Below are positions 17,193 to 25,965 of a DNA stretch of 64,000 nt, piece after piece (within the stretch, counting starts at the first letter, position 1; every line of letters begins with the position of its first letter). Location of the stretch: positions 3,596,001 through 3,660,000 of the forward strand of contig JADJXD010000001.1 of assembly GCA_016715985.1 (NCBI GenBank), read 5' to 3'. The notes under the pieces are model-generated. The model made no database searches, was not told the DNA's origin, and saw nothing but the letters and a program-made list of their open reading frames with translations. The translations under genes were made by a program, and so were the position numbers. This stretch comes from Saprospiraceae bacterium. GTDB taxonomy: Bacteria > Bacteroidota > Bacteroidia > Chitinophagales > Saprospiraceae.

Positions 17193-18985
17193 GCTAAACT
17201 GTTTTCAAAATTATCCCAAATTGATTCAATCTTTTTTCTTTCGATCTCTGGAAGCTGTTTATAGGCTGATGTATGATGTAATCCGCTCCACGTGATTGCA
17301 CGATAAGTTTCATCACTATATTCATTACCGAAAAATTTTTTTAATCCATCAACCAGATTTTCAAAATAAGCACCTGCCATATATTCGTGATGAAAATTTG
17401 AATAACTATCATAATAATGTTTCAGACCTTCAATATTGTCAATACCCCAACCATTAATGTGTGTCCCAAGAACAACATTTAGAATTCCAGCATGAACTGT
17501 CTCATGTATCATGGTTTTAACTATCTCTATATCACATTTATCCTTGAGATTGTTTTCATTAAACTGTATTGCAACTTGGCCATTTTGGTCTAAATCCGTT
17601 ACCGCATTACTTTGCAAAGCACCAGAAAAAATTCTAGACCAAATACTTAAATTTAATTTAGTTGGGCCTTCAAAATATGAAATTTGATCGCAGAATACAT
17701 TATTGTTATTTTTCATTAATCTTTCCCATAAACAATTTAATCTCTTATCGGAAATGTGGTTGTCAACATAATCCAATCCCTCCAGCTCTTCATAAAAGGC
17801 ATCTTCCAACGATTGTGGTGTGAGTCCGACACCATCATTGTCACAACCAAAACATAATCCTTTGGCCAATTCTTTTACATCGATGTTGATTTTATTTCCA
17901 CCACAAGGATCAATGATATTCATTTCTTCCAGTTCTTTTATTTTAGCAGCTATATCCGGAGCACTGAGACAAGCGTGTGATTGTAATTCAAACTGATTAT
18001 CATTACCGTTACCTTCAAGAATAAAAGATTGCCCAAGGTTTGTTTGGGGCAGTAATACTCCTATACCATTTAAAAGATTTATACACTTTTCTGAGTTTCT
18101 ATCTGATGTATTGCCTGAAGTAAAACATTCTATATCCGGAAAAATTTCTGAACATTGATCATCTTCCTGATACTGATCTGAACCACCACTTCCAAATAAA
18201 GGAAGACAGATTAATCCATGGCATGGCACAAAGAACATTGGAATTGTACCGGGTGGGCAGCTCCAGTTATCACCTAAAAAATTATCACAGGGAGATGTAC
18301 CGTTTCCATTATTGTTTCCGTTATCACTTCCATCTCCATTTCCAACGCCCCCGTCGTTGTGTCCATCACTATTTCCGTCATTGTTCCCCGGGTCACCTGA
18401 ATGCGGAGAGGTTCCGGAGCTTCCACCTTCACTGTTTCCTGAATTGTTTGAAACTCTGACATATTCTTTCCAGCAATCACATTCAATATCTCCATTTCGT
18501 AGAGACGATGCAAATTTTGTGCTGAATTTATATTGCGCAATCGTCCCTTCGAAATGATTAAATCCAATCAACCCCTGATTATAATTCTGTACAAATTTTG
18601 CCGATAAATTATATTCTATAACAGCAGGTTGATACATTACGCCATTTTCTTCTTTAAATACCAGATTGTATATTTTACCGGGTTCATTATGGATAATATT
18701 CATAGTGTAAGTACTGTATTCAGGTGTAAATTCCACTTTCAGAATTCTGGTCGTATCGACATTATCAATGGTAAATCCTGCATTTCTATTGCCTTTTTCA
18801 CTTGCCAGTTTTTTAATAAATTTTTCAATGGGTCTTACACTACTGATTTTGATTATTTTGCCGGGGTTAATTATCTTATTTTGTCCTGAATAAAATTCAT
18901 CAGAAACTATGTCCTTCTGACACCCACTCAAAAAAAGTAATAATCCGCTCATAAGCAGTAGTGCATAAAGTTTTAATCTTTGCAT
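17171..18985 (-). CDS. Metallopeptidase-like lipoprotein, 604 residues (HETVH type)
   Basis: It has the same first 120 residues as the 637-residue paralogue, with lipobox Cys22. The linker is Asn/Gly/Asp-rich, followed by CPPGTIPMFFVPC and a conserved block nearly identical to the 530-residue protein through SLEDAFYEELEG. The C-terminus is unique: HETVH (His494, Glu495, His498) and HHEYMAGAY (His532/533), a likely zinc site. The gene is thus a mosaic, with its 5' end shared with one paralogue and its middle with another. Probably exported and lipid-anchored. The downstream lipoprotein overlaps by 22 bp. Confidence 0.78.
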   Translation of the reverse strand: MQRLKLYALLLMSGLLLFLSGCQKDIVSDEFYSGQNKIINPGKIIKISSVRPIEKFIKKLASEKGNRNAGFTIDNVDTTRILKVEFTPEYSTYTMNIIHNEPGKIYNLVFKEENGVMYQPAVIEYNLSAKFVQNYNQGLIGFNHFEGTIAQYKFSTKFASSLRNGDIECDCWKEYVRVSNNSGNSEGGSSGTSPHSGDPGNNDGNSDGHNDGGVGNGDGSDNGNNNGNGTSPCDNFLGDNWSCPPGTIPMFFVPCHGLICLPLFGSGGSDQYQEDDQCSEIFPDIECFTSGNTSDRNSEKCINLLNGIGVLLPQTNLGQSFILEGNGNDNQFELQSHACLSAPDIAAKIKELEEMNIIDPCGGNKINIDVKELAKGLCFGCDNDGVGLTPQSLEDAFYEELEGLDYVDNHISDKRLNCLWERLMKNNNNVFCDQISYFEGPTKLNLSIWSRIFSGALQSNAVTDLDQNGQVAIQFNENNLKDKCDIEIVKTMIHETVHAGILNVVLGTHINGWGIDNIEGLKHYYDSYSNFHHEYMAGAYFENLVDGLKKFFGNEYSDETYRAITWSGLHHTSAYKQLPEIERKKIESIWDNFENSLACKKSCL

Positions 18986-19227
18986 GGTAAAATTAGTTTA
19001 AGTTTTGAAATTTTCATAGAAAATGCAGTCTGTTTCAACATTTTCATATTGGAACAAAGATTGTTTTTTTTTTTTTACTTCTGCAATACCTTATTTGGTG
19101 TATTTTTTAAGTGTAAATTATTGTATTTACGTAGTTCTTTTATATACAGGTGATTATGAAAAAATTATTACTACTAATTTCGATAAATTCATTAAAATTC
19201 AGTGATTTTTTAAGAATTGACGATGTT

Positions 19228-19260
19228 TAAAGCTTCCCGGTTTTCGTTGATAATGGTGTT
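19228..19260. repeat. Repeat B fragment
   Basis: AAAGCTTCCCGGTTTTCGTT followed by GATAATGGTGTTC matches the central part of the full repeat-B copies, and is joined directly to a repeat-A copy. Confidence 0.7.
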
Positions 19261-19262
19261 CC

Positions 19263-19340
19263 CCTGCTGGTCGAAGTTTGTATCGTCGATCTATGTAACT
19301 CACATACTACCGAGGTTCGAAGTTTGCAACTTATATCTAC
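19263..19340. repeat. Island palindromic repeat A, two copies (19263-19294, 19309-19340)
   Basis: The first reads CTGCTGGTCGAAGTTTGTAT and CGTCGATCTATG. The second is diverged (GAGGTTCGAAGTTTGCAACT). Confidence 0.75.
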
Positions 19341-19592
19341 AATTATAAGTCTCTGACAAATTTATCATTTGCAATTTTGAGTTGTTTTTGGACAACTTCT
19401 GAATATATTCCAACGTAAAATTACTGATCTATTTTTGAAATCTTGTCTGAATTTCCTTCAGCTCAAAATTTGAATTTTCCGAAAATATTTTTATTCTTTT
19501 ACAAAATTCAATAAAAATTTGAAAATATTGTAATTTTTATAAATATCACATTTTATTGATTTACAGTGATTTACAAAGTAATTAAGCGCATT

Positions 19593-19632
19593 TAAACATT
19601 TATATACGTTTACAAACGTATATAAATGTTTA
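19593..19632. promoter_or_regulatory. 40-bp near-perfect palindrome upstream of the ssb pair
   Basis: 19-bp arms (TAAACATTTATATACGTTT and its exact complement) are separated by 2 bp. There is no T-run after it, so it is not a typical terminator. It lies about 135 bp before the first ssb, upstream of CATCTTTG (19661-19668), which resembles a -7 element. It could be an operator for a dimeric regulator or a cruciform site. Confidence 0.6.
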
Positions 19633-19767
19633 TTAAACGAATACGCAAAACAGCCCACCCCATCTTTGCATCGTCAATCGATCGGAAGATCAAATATTTG
19701 TTTAACCCGTCCGACAGATATTTAAAAAACATTATACAGATATCATGCGGACACAAATTTTTAAATC

Positions 19768-20175
19768 ATGATGAATACATTAAAAAATTCAGTACAGCTT
19801 ATCGGAAACATCGGAAGAGATGTAGAAATGGTCAATTTCGAAACCGGTAACAAAAAGGCAAGTGTCACCCTCGCTACGAGTGATTACTACACCAACAATC
19901 AGGGAGAAAAAGTCAAACAAACAGAATGGCACAACCTGATAGCCTGGGGAAAAACAGCTGAGCTCATGGCACAATTACTCCGCAAAGGAAGTGAAGTGGC
20001 AATCCAGGGAAAACTAACATCCCGATCATACACCGACAAAGCAGGCGTCACCAGGTACATTACAGAGATTGTCGTGAATGAATTTATAAGTCTCTCCCGG
20101 GCAGACAAAAGCAAAGTGCAGGATACGGATGCTGAAGTGATGGAAACAGTCAGTGAAGAAAATTTACCCTTTTAA
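19768..20175 (+). CDS. ssb: Single-stranded DNA-binding protein
   Basis: 135 residues (or 134 from the second Met). The OB-fold is nearly complete: NSVQLIGNIGRDVEM, WHNLIAWGKTAELMAQLL and GKLTSRSYTDKAGVTRYITE. The acidic tail ends EENLPF, close to the DDxxPF tip by which SSB binds partner proteins, so this copy should be able to recruit replication and repair factors. It sits in an accessory island next to a second ssb, and may be a mobile-element or accessory copy rather than the main chromosomal one. Confidence 0.93.
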   Translation: MMNTLKNSVQLIGNIGRDVEMVNFETGNKKASVTLATSDYYTNNQGEKVKQTEWHNLIAWGKTAELMAQLLRKGSEVAIQGKLTSRSYTDKAGVTRYITEIVVNEFISLSRADKSKVQDTDAEVMETVSEENLPF

Positions 20176-20254
20176 TTAATCAAAATTTATCAAACCCGTC
20201 CGGATATATAATAGAAATATCATAAATGTGTTCCGGACACAAACTTTAAAAATC

Positions 20255-20614
20255 ATGCAAACAAACACAAAAAATTCAGTACAATTGGTTGGAAATATCG
20301 GTAAAGAAATCCAGCTATTCACCTTCGAAACAGGTAACAAAAAAGCGCAGTTAAGTCTGGCGTCCAACTTTTCATACAAAAATGCAAGTGGTGAAACCGT
20401 CAAAAATACAGAATGGTTTAACCTCGTAGCTTGGGGAAAAACTGCGGAGGAGATGGCCGAAAGTCTTCAGAAAGGTAATGAAATATCTATAGAAGGCAGA
20501 CTGTCCTGTCGTTCATATACAGACAAGAGCGGCAATAATAAATACATAACAGAGGTGATTGTCAACAGTTTTTCAAAAGTAAGCAAAGAAGCAAATACAA
20601 ACGGACCGGCCTGA
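20255..20614 (+). CDS. ssb: Second single-stranded DNA-binding protein lacking the acidic tip
   Basis: 119 residues from the ATG at 20255; a GTG at 20228 would add nine residues that do not match the paralogue. The OB-fold motifs are retained (NSVQLVGNIGKEIQL, WFNLVAWGKTAEEMAESL, GRLSCRSYTDKSGNNKYITE), but the protein ends SKEANTNGPA, with no DDxxPF-like partner-binding tip. It follows the first ssb by 79 bp, and the leader between them (AACCCGTCCG...GACACAAA...ATCATG) resembles the leader of the first gene, indicating duplication of gene plus leader. Confidence 0.9.
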   Translation: MQTNTKNSVQLVGNIGKEIQLFTFETGNKKAQLSLASNFSYKNASGETVKNTEWFNLVAWGKTAEEMAESLQKGNEISIEGRLSCRSYTDKSGNNKYITEVIVNSFSKVSKEANTNGPA

Positions 20615-20655
20615 TTTATTCTGAACCAGACGGTTTATTAGAATTGACCTAATAA

Positions 20656-20695
20656 AAAAGCGGGTAGTCTTTACAAAGTCTGCCCGCTTTTATTC
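20656..20695 (+). terminator. Intrinsic terminator after the ssb pair
   Basis: Stem AAAGCGGG / CCCGCTTT (20657-20664, 20683-20690) with further pairing inside the loop, followed by T-rich sequence, 45 bp past the second ssb stop. Confidence 0.8.
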
Positions 20696-20755
20696 ATATT
20701 GTAAATCAGATTTTTTTCTGATTACTGATTCAGTACTTTAATCATTGTCTCCCAT

Positions 20756-20788
20756 CTGCTGGTCGAAGTTTGTAACTTCGACCATTGT
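20756..20788. repeat. Island palindromic repeat A, one copy
   Basis: Perfect core TCGAAGTT-TGT-AACTTCGA, between the ssb terminator and the lipoprotein gene on the opposite strand. Confidence 0.88.
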
Positions 20789-20844
20789 CAACACTTCACA
20801 AAAATATTATTTTGAATTTTGGATTTTTACGAATTGCCAATTAC

Positions 20845-21246
20845 CTAAAGTTTTATAGCATAAATTTTAAATGTATCAATCTGGGTTACAGGAAAACGTA
20901 TGAGATCATTATATGAAAATCTTTTAATCAGTTTTTCATCACGAAAGATATTTATACGTTCGGATGTGTAGCCGTCGATTATATTAAATTTAAAATTTCC
21001 TATTTGTGAATGTCCGCCATTTACTGCAAAGAAACTTATACGAAAAACTTCATCTTCCTCAATTATAATTTTTTCAAATTTTCCTGCTACAATATCAATA
21101 TCGTATTTGAAAGTATCTTTCGGAAATGTTATGGAGCAATAAATATCAAATGTTGGTGTATTTGTTTCTACACATGACGTAAGTTGTACCATAAAATATA
21201 AAACTATTATGAAAAATGGGATTCTTATTGGAGTGAATAAAAACAT
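20845..21246 (-). CDS. Small lipoprotein, island family C (intact copy)
   Basis: 133 residues. The signal peptide is long, with a lipobox at LTSC (residues 22-25). The mature part has YDIDIVAGKFEKIIIEEDEV, ISFFAVNGGHSQIG and a terminal FKIYAIKL. It is similar throughout to the following partial gene (YDLDIVHGIIE..., IKIKL) and to the frameshifted gene at 10299-10719. Function unknown; it may be an orphan immunity or inhibitor gene of the island. Confidence 0.65.
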   Translation of the reverse strand: MFLFTPIRIPFFIIVLYFMVQLTSCVETNTPTFDIYCSITFPKDTFKYDIDIVAGKFEKIIIEEDEVFRISFFAVNGGHSQIGNFKFNIIDGYTSERINIFRDEKLIKRFSYNDLIRFPVTQIDTFKIYAIKL

Positions 21247-21601
21247 TATAATTTTATTTTTATAATTTTTAACGAATCTGTTTCATTTTTTGCTATAGAT
21301 AAGAGTTGTTCCAATGTATAATACCGTACTTCATACTCCTTGTTTTTATAAATTTGTAACCTGGTATAAAACGGAGCAAAATTGGATTCAAAAAAAGTTA
21401 GTTTAAATAGTTCAGATGTATCATGTTCGACACTTTCTATGATTCCATGTACGATATCTAAATCATACTTATTGTCATCATCAGAATTGGTTTCAATCAT
21501 GCAATATAGAACAGTTCTGGGACTTCCTGTATTTTGGGTTCACTACATCTTATTAATGCCAATAGAAATAATAAATAAAATGAAAATTTATTCATTGCCA
21601 T
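21246..21601 (-). pseudogene. Small lipoprotein, island family C, signal peptide and body in different frames
   Basis: The body is an 84-residue frame from the ATG at 21500. A lipoprotein signal (MNKFSFYLLFLLALIRC) is encoded just upstream from 21601 or 21595 but ends at a TGA at 21497-21499 overlapping that ATG. A single-base shift would give a protein collinear with the intact neighbour. No long homopolymer is present at the junction, so a real mutation, or two short coupled ORFs, remain possible. Confidence 0.55.
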
Positions 21602-21748
21602 AATTCTTTTAAAAAATGACCAAAATTGTCAGCATTTGTAAACGACTATAAAGTATTTAACGCTGCAAATTTATCTTCATGATGTTCGTATGCCCAATCT
21701 CCCGCAATTATAGTACAATTGAAACATTTCACCTTCTCAAATACTTCC

Positions 21749-21776
21749 CCTGACGGTCGAAGTTTGTAAATGATCC
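21749..21776. repeat. Island palindromic repeat A, degenerate copy
   Basis: CCTGACGGTCGAAGTTTGTA followed by AATGATCC; the left arm is intact and the right arm decayed. Nothing else is recognised in the 21602-21872 gap. Confidence 0.65.
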
Positions 21777-21872
21777 AGAAGTTTTGGAAATATGACGAAA
21801 AAAAGCATCGTACTTCCATATTAAGTCAAAAAAAATACGGCTTGTTAATGTGATATCCCTAAATTTAAAAAA

Positions 21873-23039
21873 TTATTCCTGCATTATTTCTTCTCGGAAT
21901 TTAATCATAAACGGAATATGTTTCACATTTGCCTGAACTGCTAAATTTTGACCACGTGCCACTGCAAGTGCTGCTTCATCTTTCCTTCCGGTTTTTGCAT
22001 AAATAACACTTAGGATTTCAGAATATAAAAATTCATCAGATTTTTCAGATAAATTTAAAATTGATGGTTCAATCTGAAGATAAAATTCCGGGAATTTTTC
22101 ATATTTGATCAGTTCTACAAATGCATCATGAAGAAGATCTAAATCCGTTGTTTCCGGATAAATTTTTAACAGGCTGCGTGCATAAACAAGTAAATTTTCT
22201 TTTTCCGAAGCTCCGATCTGCTTGTAAAGAACTAATTCACGATATGCCATCATGAAAGCCATTATTTTATTTTGTTGTAACTGTGTTAATTCTGATAATG
22301 ATTTGCTTTCTTTTCTGATGTTTTCAATAAAGAAAAAATTATTATTATGAAACAAAAAACTTAGCAGCAGTTTTTCAGTCAATTGTAGATTTCCCTGATA
22401 CCCTGATTTTTTATAGCTATCTGAAACCATTTTGAAATCTATCAAAGTAGGGAAATTCTCCAAAATTACTTTTTGGAATACTTCTCCTTTTTGAAATAAT
22501 TTCTCCAGATATTGTTTTTTATAATCGGTATTCATATGAGCCACTTTAACAGAAACTTCATTCAAAAATGTTTCTTCGTTGAATGTGCTTGCATCCATTT
22601 TTATTTCGTTAACATAAACATCTGAATTAGTATAAACACTTTTGGCTAATTTGAAAAGTGTTTCAGAACCCGGATATCCTCTACGGGATTCAATGACTTC
22701 TCCACTTTTTGAAAGAAACATTAAAGTGGGGAATGCAGATATACTGTATTTAGTCAAAAAATTTCTGTTGAATTTTTCGTTAATTTTGAGATTTATAAAG
22801 TTCGAATTAAAAAAATCTACCATTGCACTATTCGACTCGATATCGACTATCATTTTTTTACACGGACCACACCAATCCGCCATGACATCCACAAAAATCA
22901 CTTTTTGTTCCTGTTCCGCAAGTTTTTTTGCCTGTTCCAATGAATTGATAAACTTGATATTGCCGGCATGAGCAGATTTGGGTACTCCAAAGACGATAGT
23001 CAGAATAGATAAAAGTAATTTAAAGTTAGATTTACTCAT
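21873..23039 (-). CDS. Exported thioredoxin-fold protein with helical C-terminal domain
   Basis: 388 residues. A signal peptide (residues 1-25) is followed by a thioredoxin domain with the active site ADWCGPCKK (Cys57, Cys60) and the cis-Pro segment ISAFPTLMFL. Residues 150-388 are helical and TPR-like, ending in AAVARGQNLAVQANVKHIPF-type repeats. It probably reduces or isomerises disulfides in the envelope, possibly for cysteine-rich exported proteins such as its island neighbours (inference). The 5' 26 bases and the upstream region are duplicated on the far side of the IS element. Confidence 0.85.
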   Translation of the reverse strand: MSKSNFKLLLSILTIVFGVPKSAHAGNIKFINSLEQAKKLAEQEQKVIFVDVMADWCGPCKKMIVDIESNSAMVDFFNSNFINLKINEKFNRNFLTKYSISAFPTLMFLSKSGEVIESRRGYPGSETLFKLAKSVYTNSDVYVNEIKMDASTFNEETFLNEVSVKVAHMNTDYKKQYLEKLFQKGEVFQKVILENFPTLIDFKMVSDSYKKSGYQGNLQLTEKLLLSFLFHNNNFFFIENIRKESKSLSELTQLQQNKIMAFMMAYRELVLYKQIGASEKENLLVYARSLLKIYPETTDLDLLHDAFVELIKYEKFPEFYLQIEPSILNLSEKSDEFLYSEILSVIYAKTGRKDEAALAVARGQNLAVQANVKHIPFMIKFREEIMQE

Positions 23040-23688
23040 ATTTTGAAGTTTTATATTTTCAGTTCATAATTGTAATGCAAAAATATAAAATATTGATAAA
23101 CATATTGTTTTAAAGCATATTTTCTCTACCGGTCGAAGTTTGTAACTTCGATTTAACATTCTATTCTTTGAAAAATTTCAGACTTTTGATTGTCATGACC
23201 TGGCAAACTTCATAAAATCTACCTGCACTCTTCTGTGTCCTTTAAAATCTCTATTGTACTTATAGCTCCGTGAGATGATGACATTTCACCTTGACCTACT
23301 ATGATTCTTTTAAATCGTAAAAATCCTGAAGTACATCTTTCGATTTCATATGTATATGAATTCGACCAGTGAAGAATTTCATCGAATTGTTCACATAAAA
23401 ATCTATTAACTATATAGCAGTTAAGATAATAATAACCATTTTCGCTGATGATAATATCAGAAAACTTTACAAATCCAATTATAGGCGGTGCAAAAGAAAA
23501 TGCTGTATCTATGATAGTGGCAAAATAAACTTTAGGTTGAAAATAAAATTCCATTGAATGAAATATATTACTCTTATTTAATATTGATCCCACAGCTATC
23601 TTGTTGTAATTCAAAACATAAGTTATCCATTCATTATTTGTTTTATCCGATACTAAGATTTCCAGATTTTTCTCTCCACAGTTTATTT
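23014..23688. repeat. 675-bp direct repeat, left copy
   Basis: It begins AGTAATTTAAAGTTAGATTT in the thioredoxin gene and ends GTTTATTTC in a lipoprotein fragment. It is repeated at 25291-25965 with only a few differences (one fewer T in a T-run, AACTTCG versus AACCTCG). The IS element lies exactly between the copies. Confidence 0.9.
23126..23157. repeat. Island palindromic repeat A, one copy
   Basis: CTACCGGTCGAAGTTTGTAA followed by CTTCGATTTAAC; it lies inside the left 675-bp repeat. Confidence 0.85.
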
Positions 23689-23704
23689 CCTGACTTGTAC
23701 CCAT
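23219..23704 (-). pseudogene. 3' fragment of lipoprotein gene cut by the IS element
   Basis: From INCGEKNLEILVSD to the stop it is identical to the C-terminal 155 or so residues of the intact gene at 25495-26187. The first codons (MGTSQE) come from the IS end, and the signal peptide is lost. Expression as a lipoprotein is not expected. Confidence 0.85.
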
Positions 23705-25290
23705 CGAATTTAGTGCGTTTATAAAATATTGATTATCAGCATTATCACGTTTTATTTTCTTAATTTTACCGCACTAAATGAGTGTTTTGGAGTGAAAATC
23801 AGGATAGTCAAAACCGCATCAAATGCCAAAGCGGTTCAAATAGTACGGTATCAAAACAACAGGCGAATCATTTTACACCATATTGGCTCGGCTCATAACG
23901 AAATCGAACTAGATGAACTTATGACTATAGCTAATGAATGGATCAAAGACGCTTCAAAGCAGTTATCTGTTTTTCCCGATGAAAGCCCAAACAAACTACT
24001 TCATCTCAATCATTGTACATTTATCGGGGTGCAATACCATTTTTTCTACCAACAGATAAATACTATACAGGATAAATTGGGGTTTGTTGGGTTGCCGGCA
24101 TTATTGAATGATTTGGTAACAATGAGGATATTTGAACCAGCATCTAAACTTCGTTCCTTAGAATTGATGGAACATTTTTTTGGCATAAAACATAGTCGTA
24201 AGAGTTATTACAAGATTGCTCCACAATGTATTGACTTAAAAGAAAAGGTAGAGACGAAAGTAGTAGATTTTGCAAAGGAGCATTATTCGTTCAATTATGA
24301 TATTGTTTTTTACGATGTGACAACACTTTACTTTGAGACCTTTGCAGAAGACGAATTACGAAAGAACGGCTTTTCTAAAGACAATAAATCGCAGCAACCA
24401 CAAATATTAATAGCGCTGATGGTTACCCAGGAAGGTTTTCCGATTGCTTATGAAATCTTCAGTGGCAACACGTTTGAAGGACATACGATTGTTCCTGTCA
24501 TCAAAGATTTTATCAAAAGAAATAATGTGGAATCATTTACGGTAGTGGCAGATGCGGCAATGATTAGTTCAGAAAATATTGCACACTTAATCCAAAACAA
24601 TATCAACTATATTGTAGGAGCACGATTGGGCAACCTTTCAGTAAAGCTGCTCGAAACTATAGACCAACAAATCGTCAGGCAAGATGGTAAAAGTATCAGA
24701 ATTAAGACGGAATTAGGTTGTTTGATTTGTAGTTATTCTTCTGTGCGATACCGCAAAGATTTATATGAGATGAACAAACAAATAGAGAAAGCAAAACAGG
24801 TAATTGAATTACCATCAAAGAGAAGAAAACAAAAATTTACCAAGACCAATGACAGAAAATGGAACTTAACGAAGACCTAATCGAAAAAACAAAGAAGCTG
24901 CTTGGGATCAAAGGCTACTATACCAATTTAGAAGAAACAAAAGAGGGCAATGAAACCATCATTGAGCGTTATCACGAGCTGTACAGAATAGAACAGGCTT
25001 TTCGAGTAACCAAAAGTGACTTGCAAACCGGACCAATATTCCATTTTAAGGAACAGCCTATAAAGCTGCACATTCTGATATGTTTTATGGCTTTAGTGAT
25101 CTCCAAACACATCGAACTAAAGACAGGTGTGTCGATAAGAAAGTTCCTGGACGAATCAAAAAGAATAGTTGATGGACAAATCCTAAATCATATAACCAAT
25201 AAAACCGTCATCGTTAAGGCTGAGCAGACTCCAAAAATGACCAGGCTAATCGCCAAATTATTCCCACCGCACTAAATGGGACAAGTCAGG
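23689..25290 (+). mobile_element. IS1634-like insertion sequence
   Basis: 1602 bp. The terminal inverted repeats are CCTGACTTGTACCCAT at the left and CCTGACTTGTCCCATTTAGT (read inward) at the right. It carries a single transposase gene, now in two frames. No ordinary short target duplication is seen; instead the element is flanked by the 675-bp direct repeat. Confidence 0.85.
23792..25275 (+). pseudogene. IS1634-family DDE transposase, interrupted by a frameshift
   Basis: The first frame (from a GTG at 23792, or an in-frame start at 23729, to 24880) carries the N-terminal part and the catalytic core (VFYDVTTLYFE; TVVADAAMIS). The second (24859-25275) carries the C-terminal part, including YRIEQAFRVTKSDLQTGPIF with the catalytic Glu and the family motif GYYTN. 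The frames overlap by 22 bp, with a short A-run (AGAAAATGG) at the junction. IS1634 transposases are normally one ORF, so this is a decayed copy, a sequencing indel or, less likely, programmed frameshifting. Confidence 0.85.
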
Positions 25291-25965
25291 AGTAATTTAA
25301 AGTTAGATTTACTCATATTTTGAAGTTTTATATTTTCAGTTCATAATTGTAATGCAAAAATATAAAATATTGATAAACATATTGTTTAAAGCATATTTTC
25401 TCTACCGGTCGAAGTTTGTAACCTCGATTTAACATTCTATTCTTTGAAAAATTTCAGACTTTTGATTGTCATGACCTGGCAAACTTCATAAAATCTACCT
25501 GCACTCTTCTGTGTCCTTTAAAATCTCTATTGTACTTATAGCTCCGTGAGATGATGACATTTCACCTTGACCTACTATGATTCTTTTAAATCGTAAAAAT
25601 CCTGAAGTACATCTTTCGATTTCATATGTATATGAATTCGACCAGTGAAGAATTTCATCGAATTGTTCACATAAAAATCTATTAACTATATAGCAGTTAA
25701 GATAATAATAACCATTTTCGCTGATGATAATATCAGAAAACTTTACAAATCCAATTATAGGCGGTGCAAAAGAAAATGCTGTATCTATGATAGTGGCAAA
25801 ATAAACTTTAGGTTGAAAATAAAATTCCATTGAATGAAATATATTACTCTTATTTAATATTGATCCCACAGCTATCTTGTTGTAATTCAAAACATAAGTT
25901 ATCCATTCATTATTTGTTTTATCCGATACTAAGATTTCCAGATTTTTCTCTCCACAGTTTATTTC
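25291..25965. repeat. 675-bp direct repeat, right copy
   Basis: The partner of 23014-23688. It starts immediately after the IS right end and runs into the intact lipoprotein gene. Confidence 0.9.
25402..25432. repeat. Island palindromic repeat A, one copy
   Basis: The duplicate of the copy at 23126, with one substitution in the right arm (AACCTCGA). Confidence 0.85.

Larger units (their letters stand above)
18986..19592. other. AT-rich intergenic region upstream of the peptidase cassette
   Basis: It holds a copy of the duplicated 5' region (18986-19113), a repeat-B fragment and two repeat-A copies. The remainder (19341-19592) is very AT-rich with no supported gene. Confidence 0.6.

Noticed and set aside
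18223..18567. Similar His- or Pro-rich ORFs opposite the linker of the 604-residue protein
   Set aside because: Same antisense effect; no start signals or family resemblance.
19626..19850. 74-codon plus-strand ORF before ssb
   Set aside because: Overlaps the ssb start in another frame, starts inside the long palindrome and shows no protein-like features.
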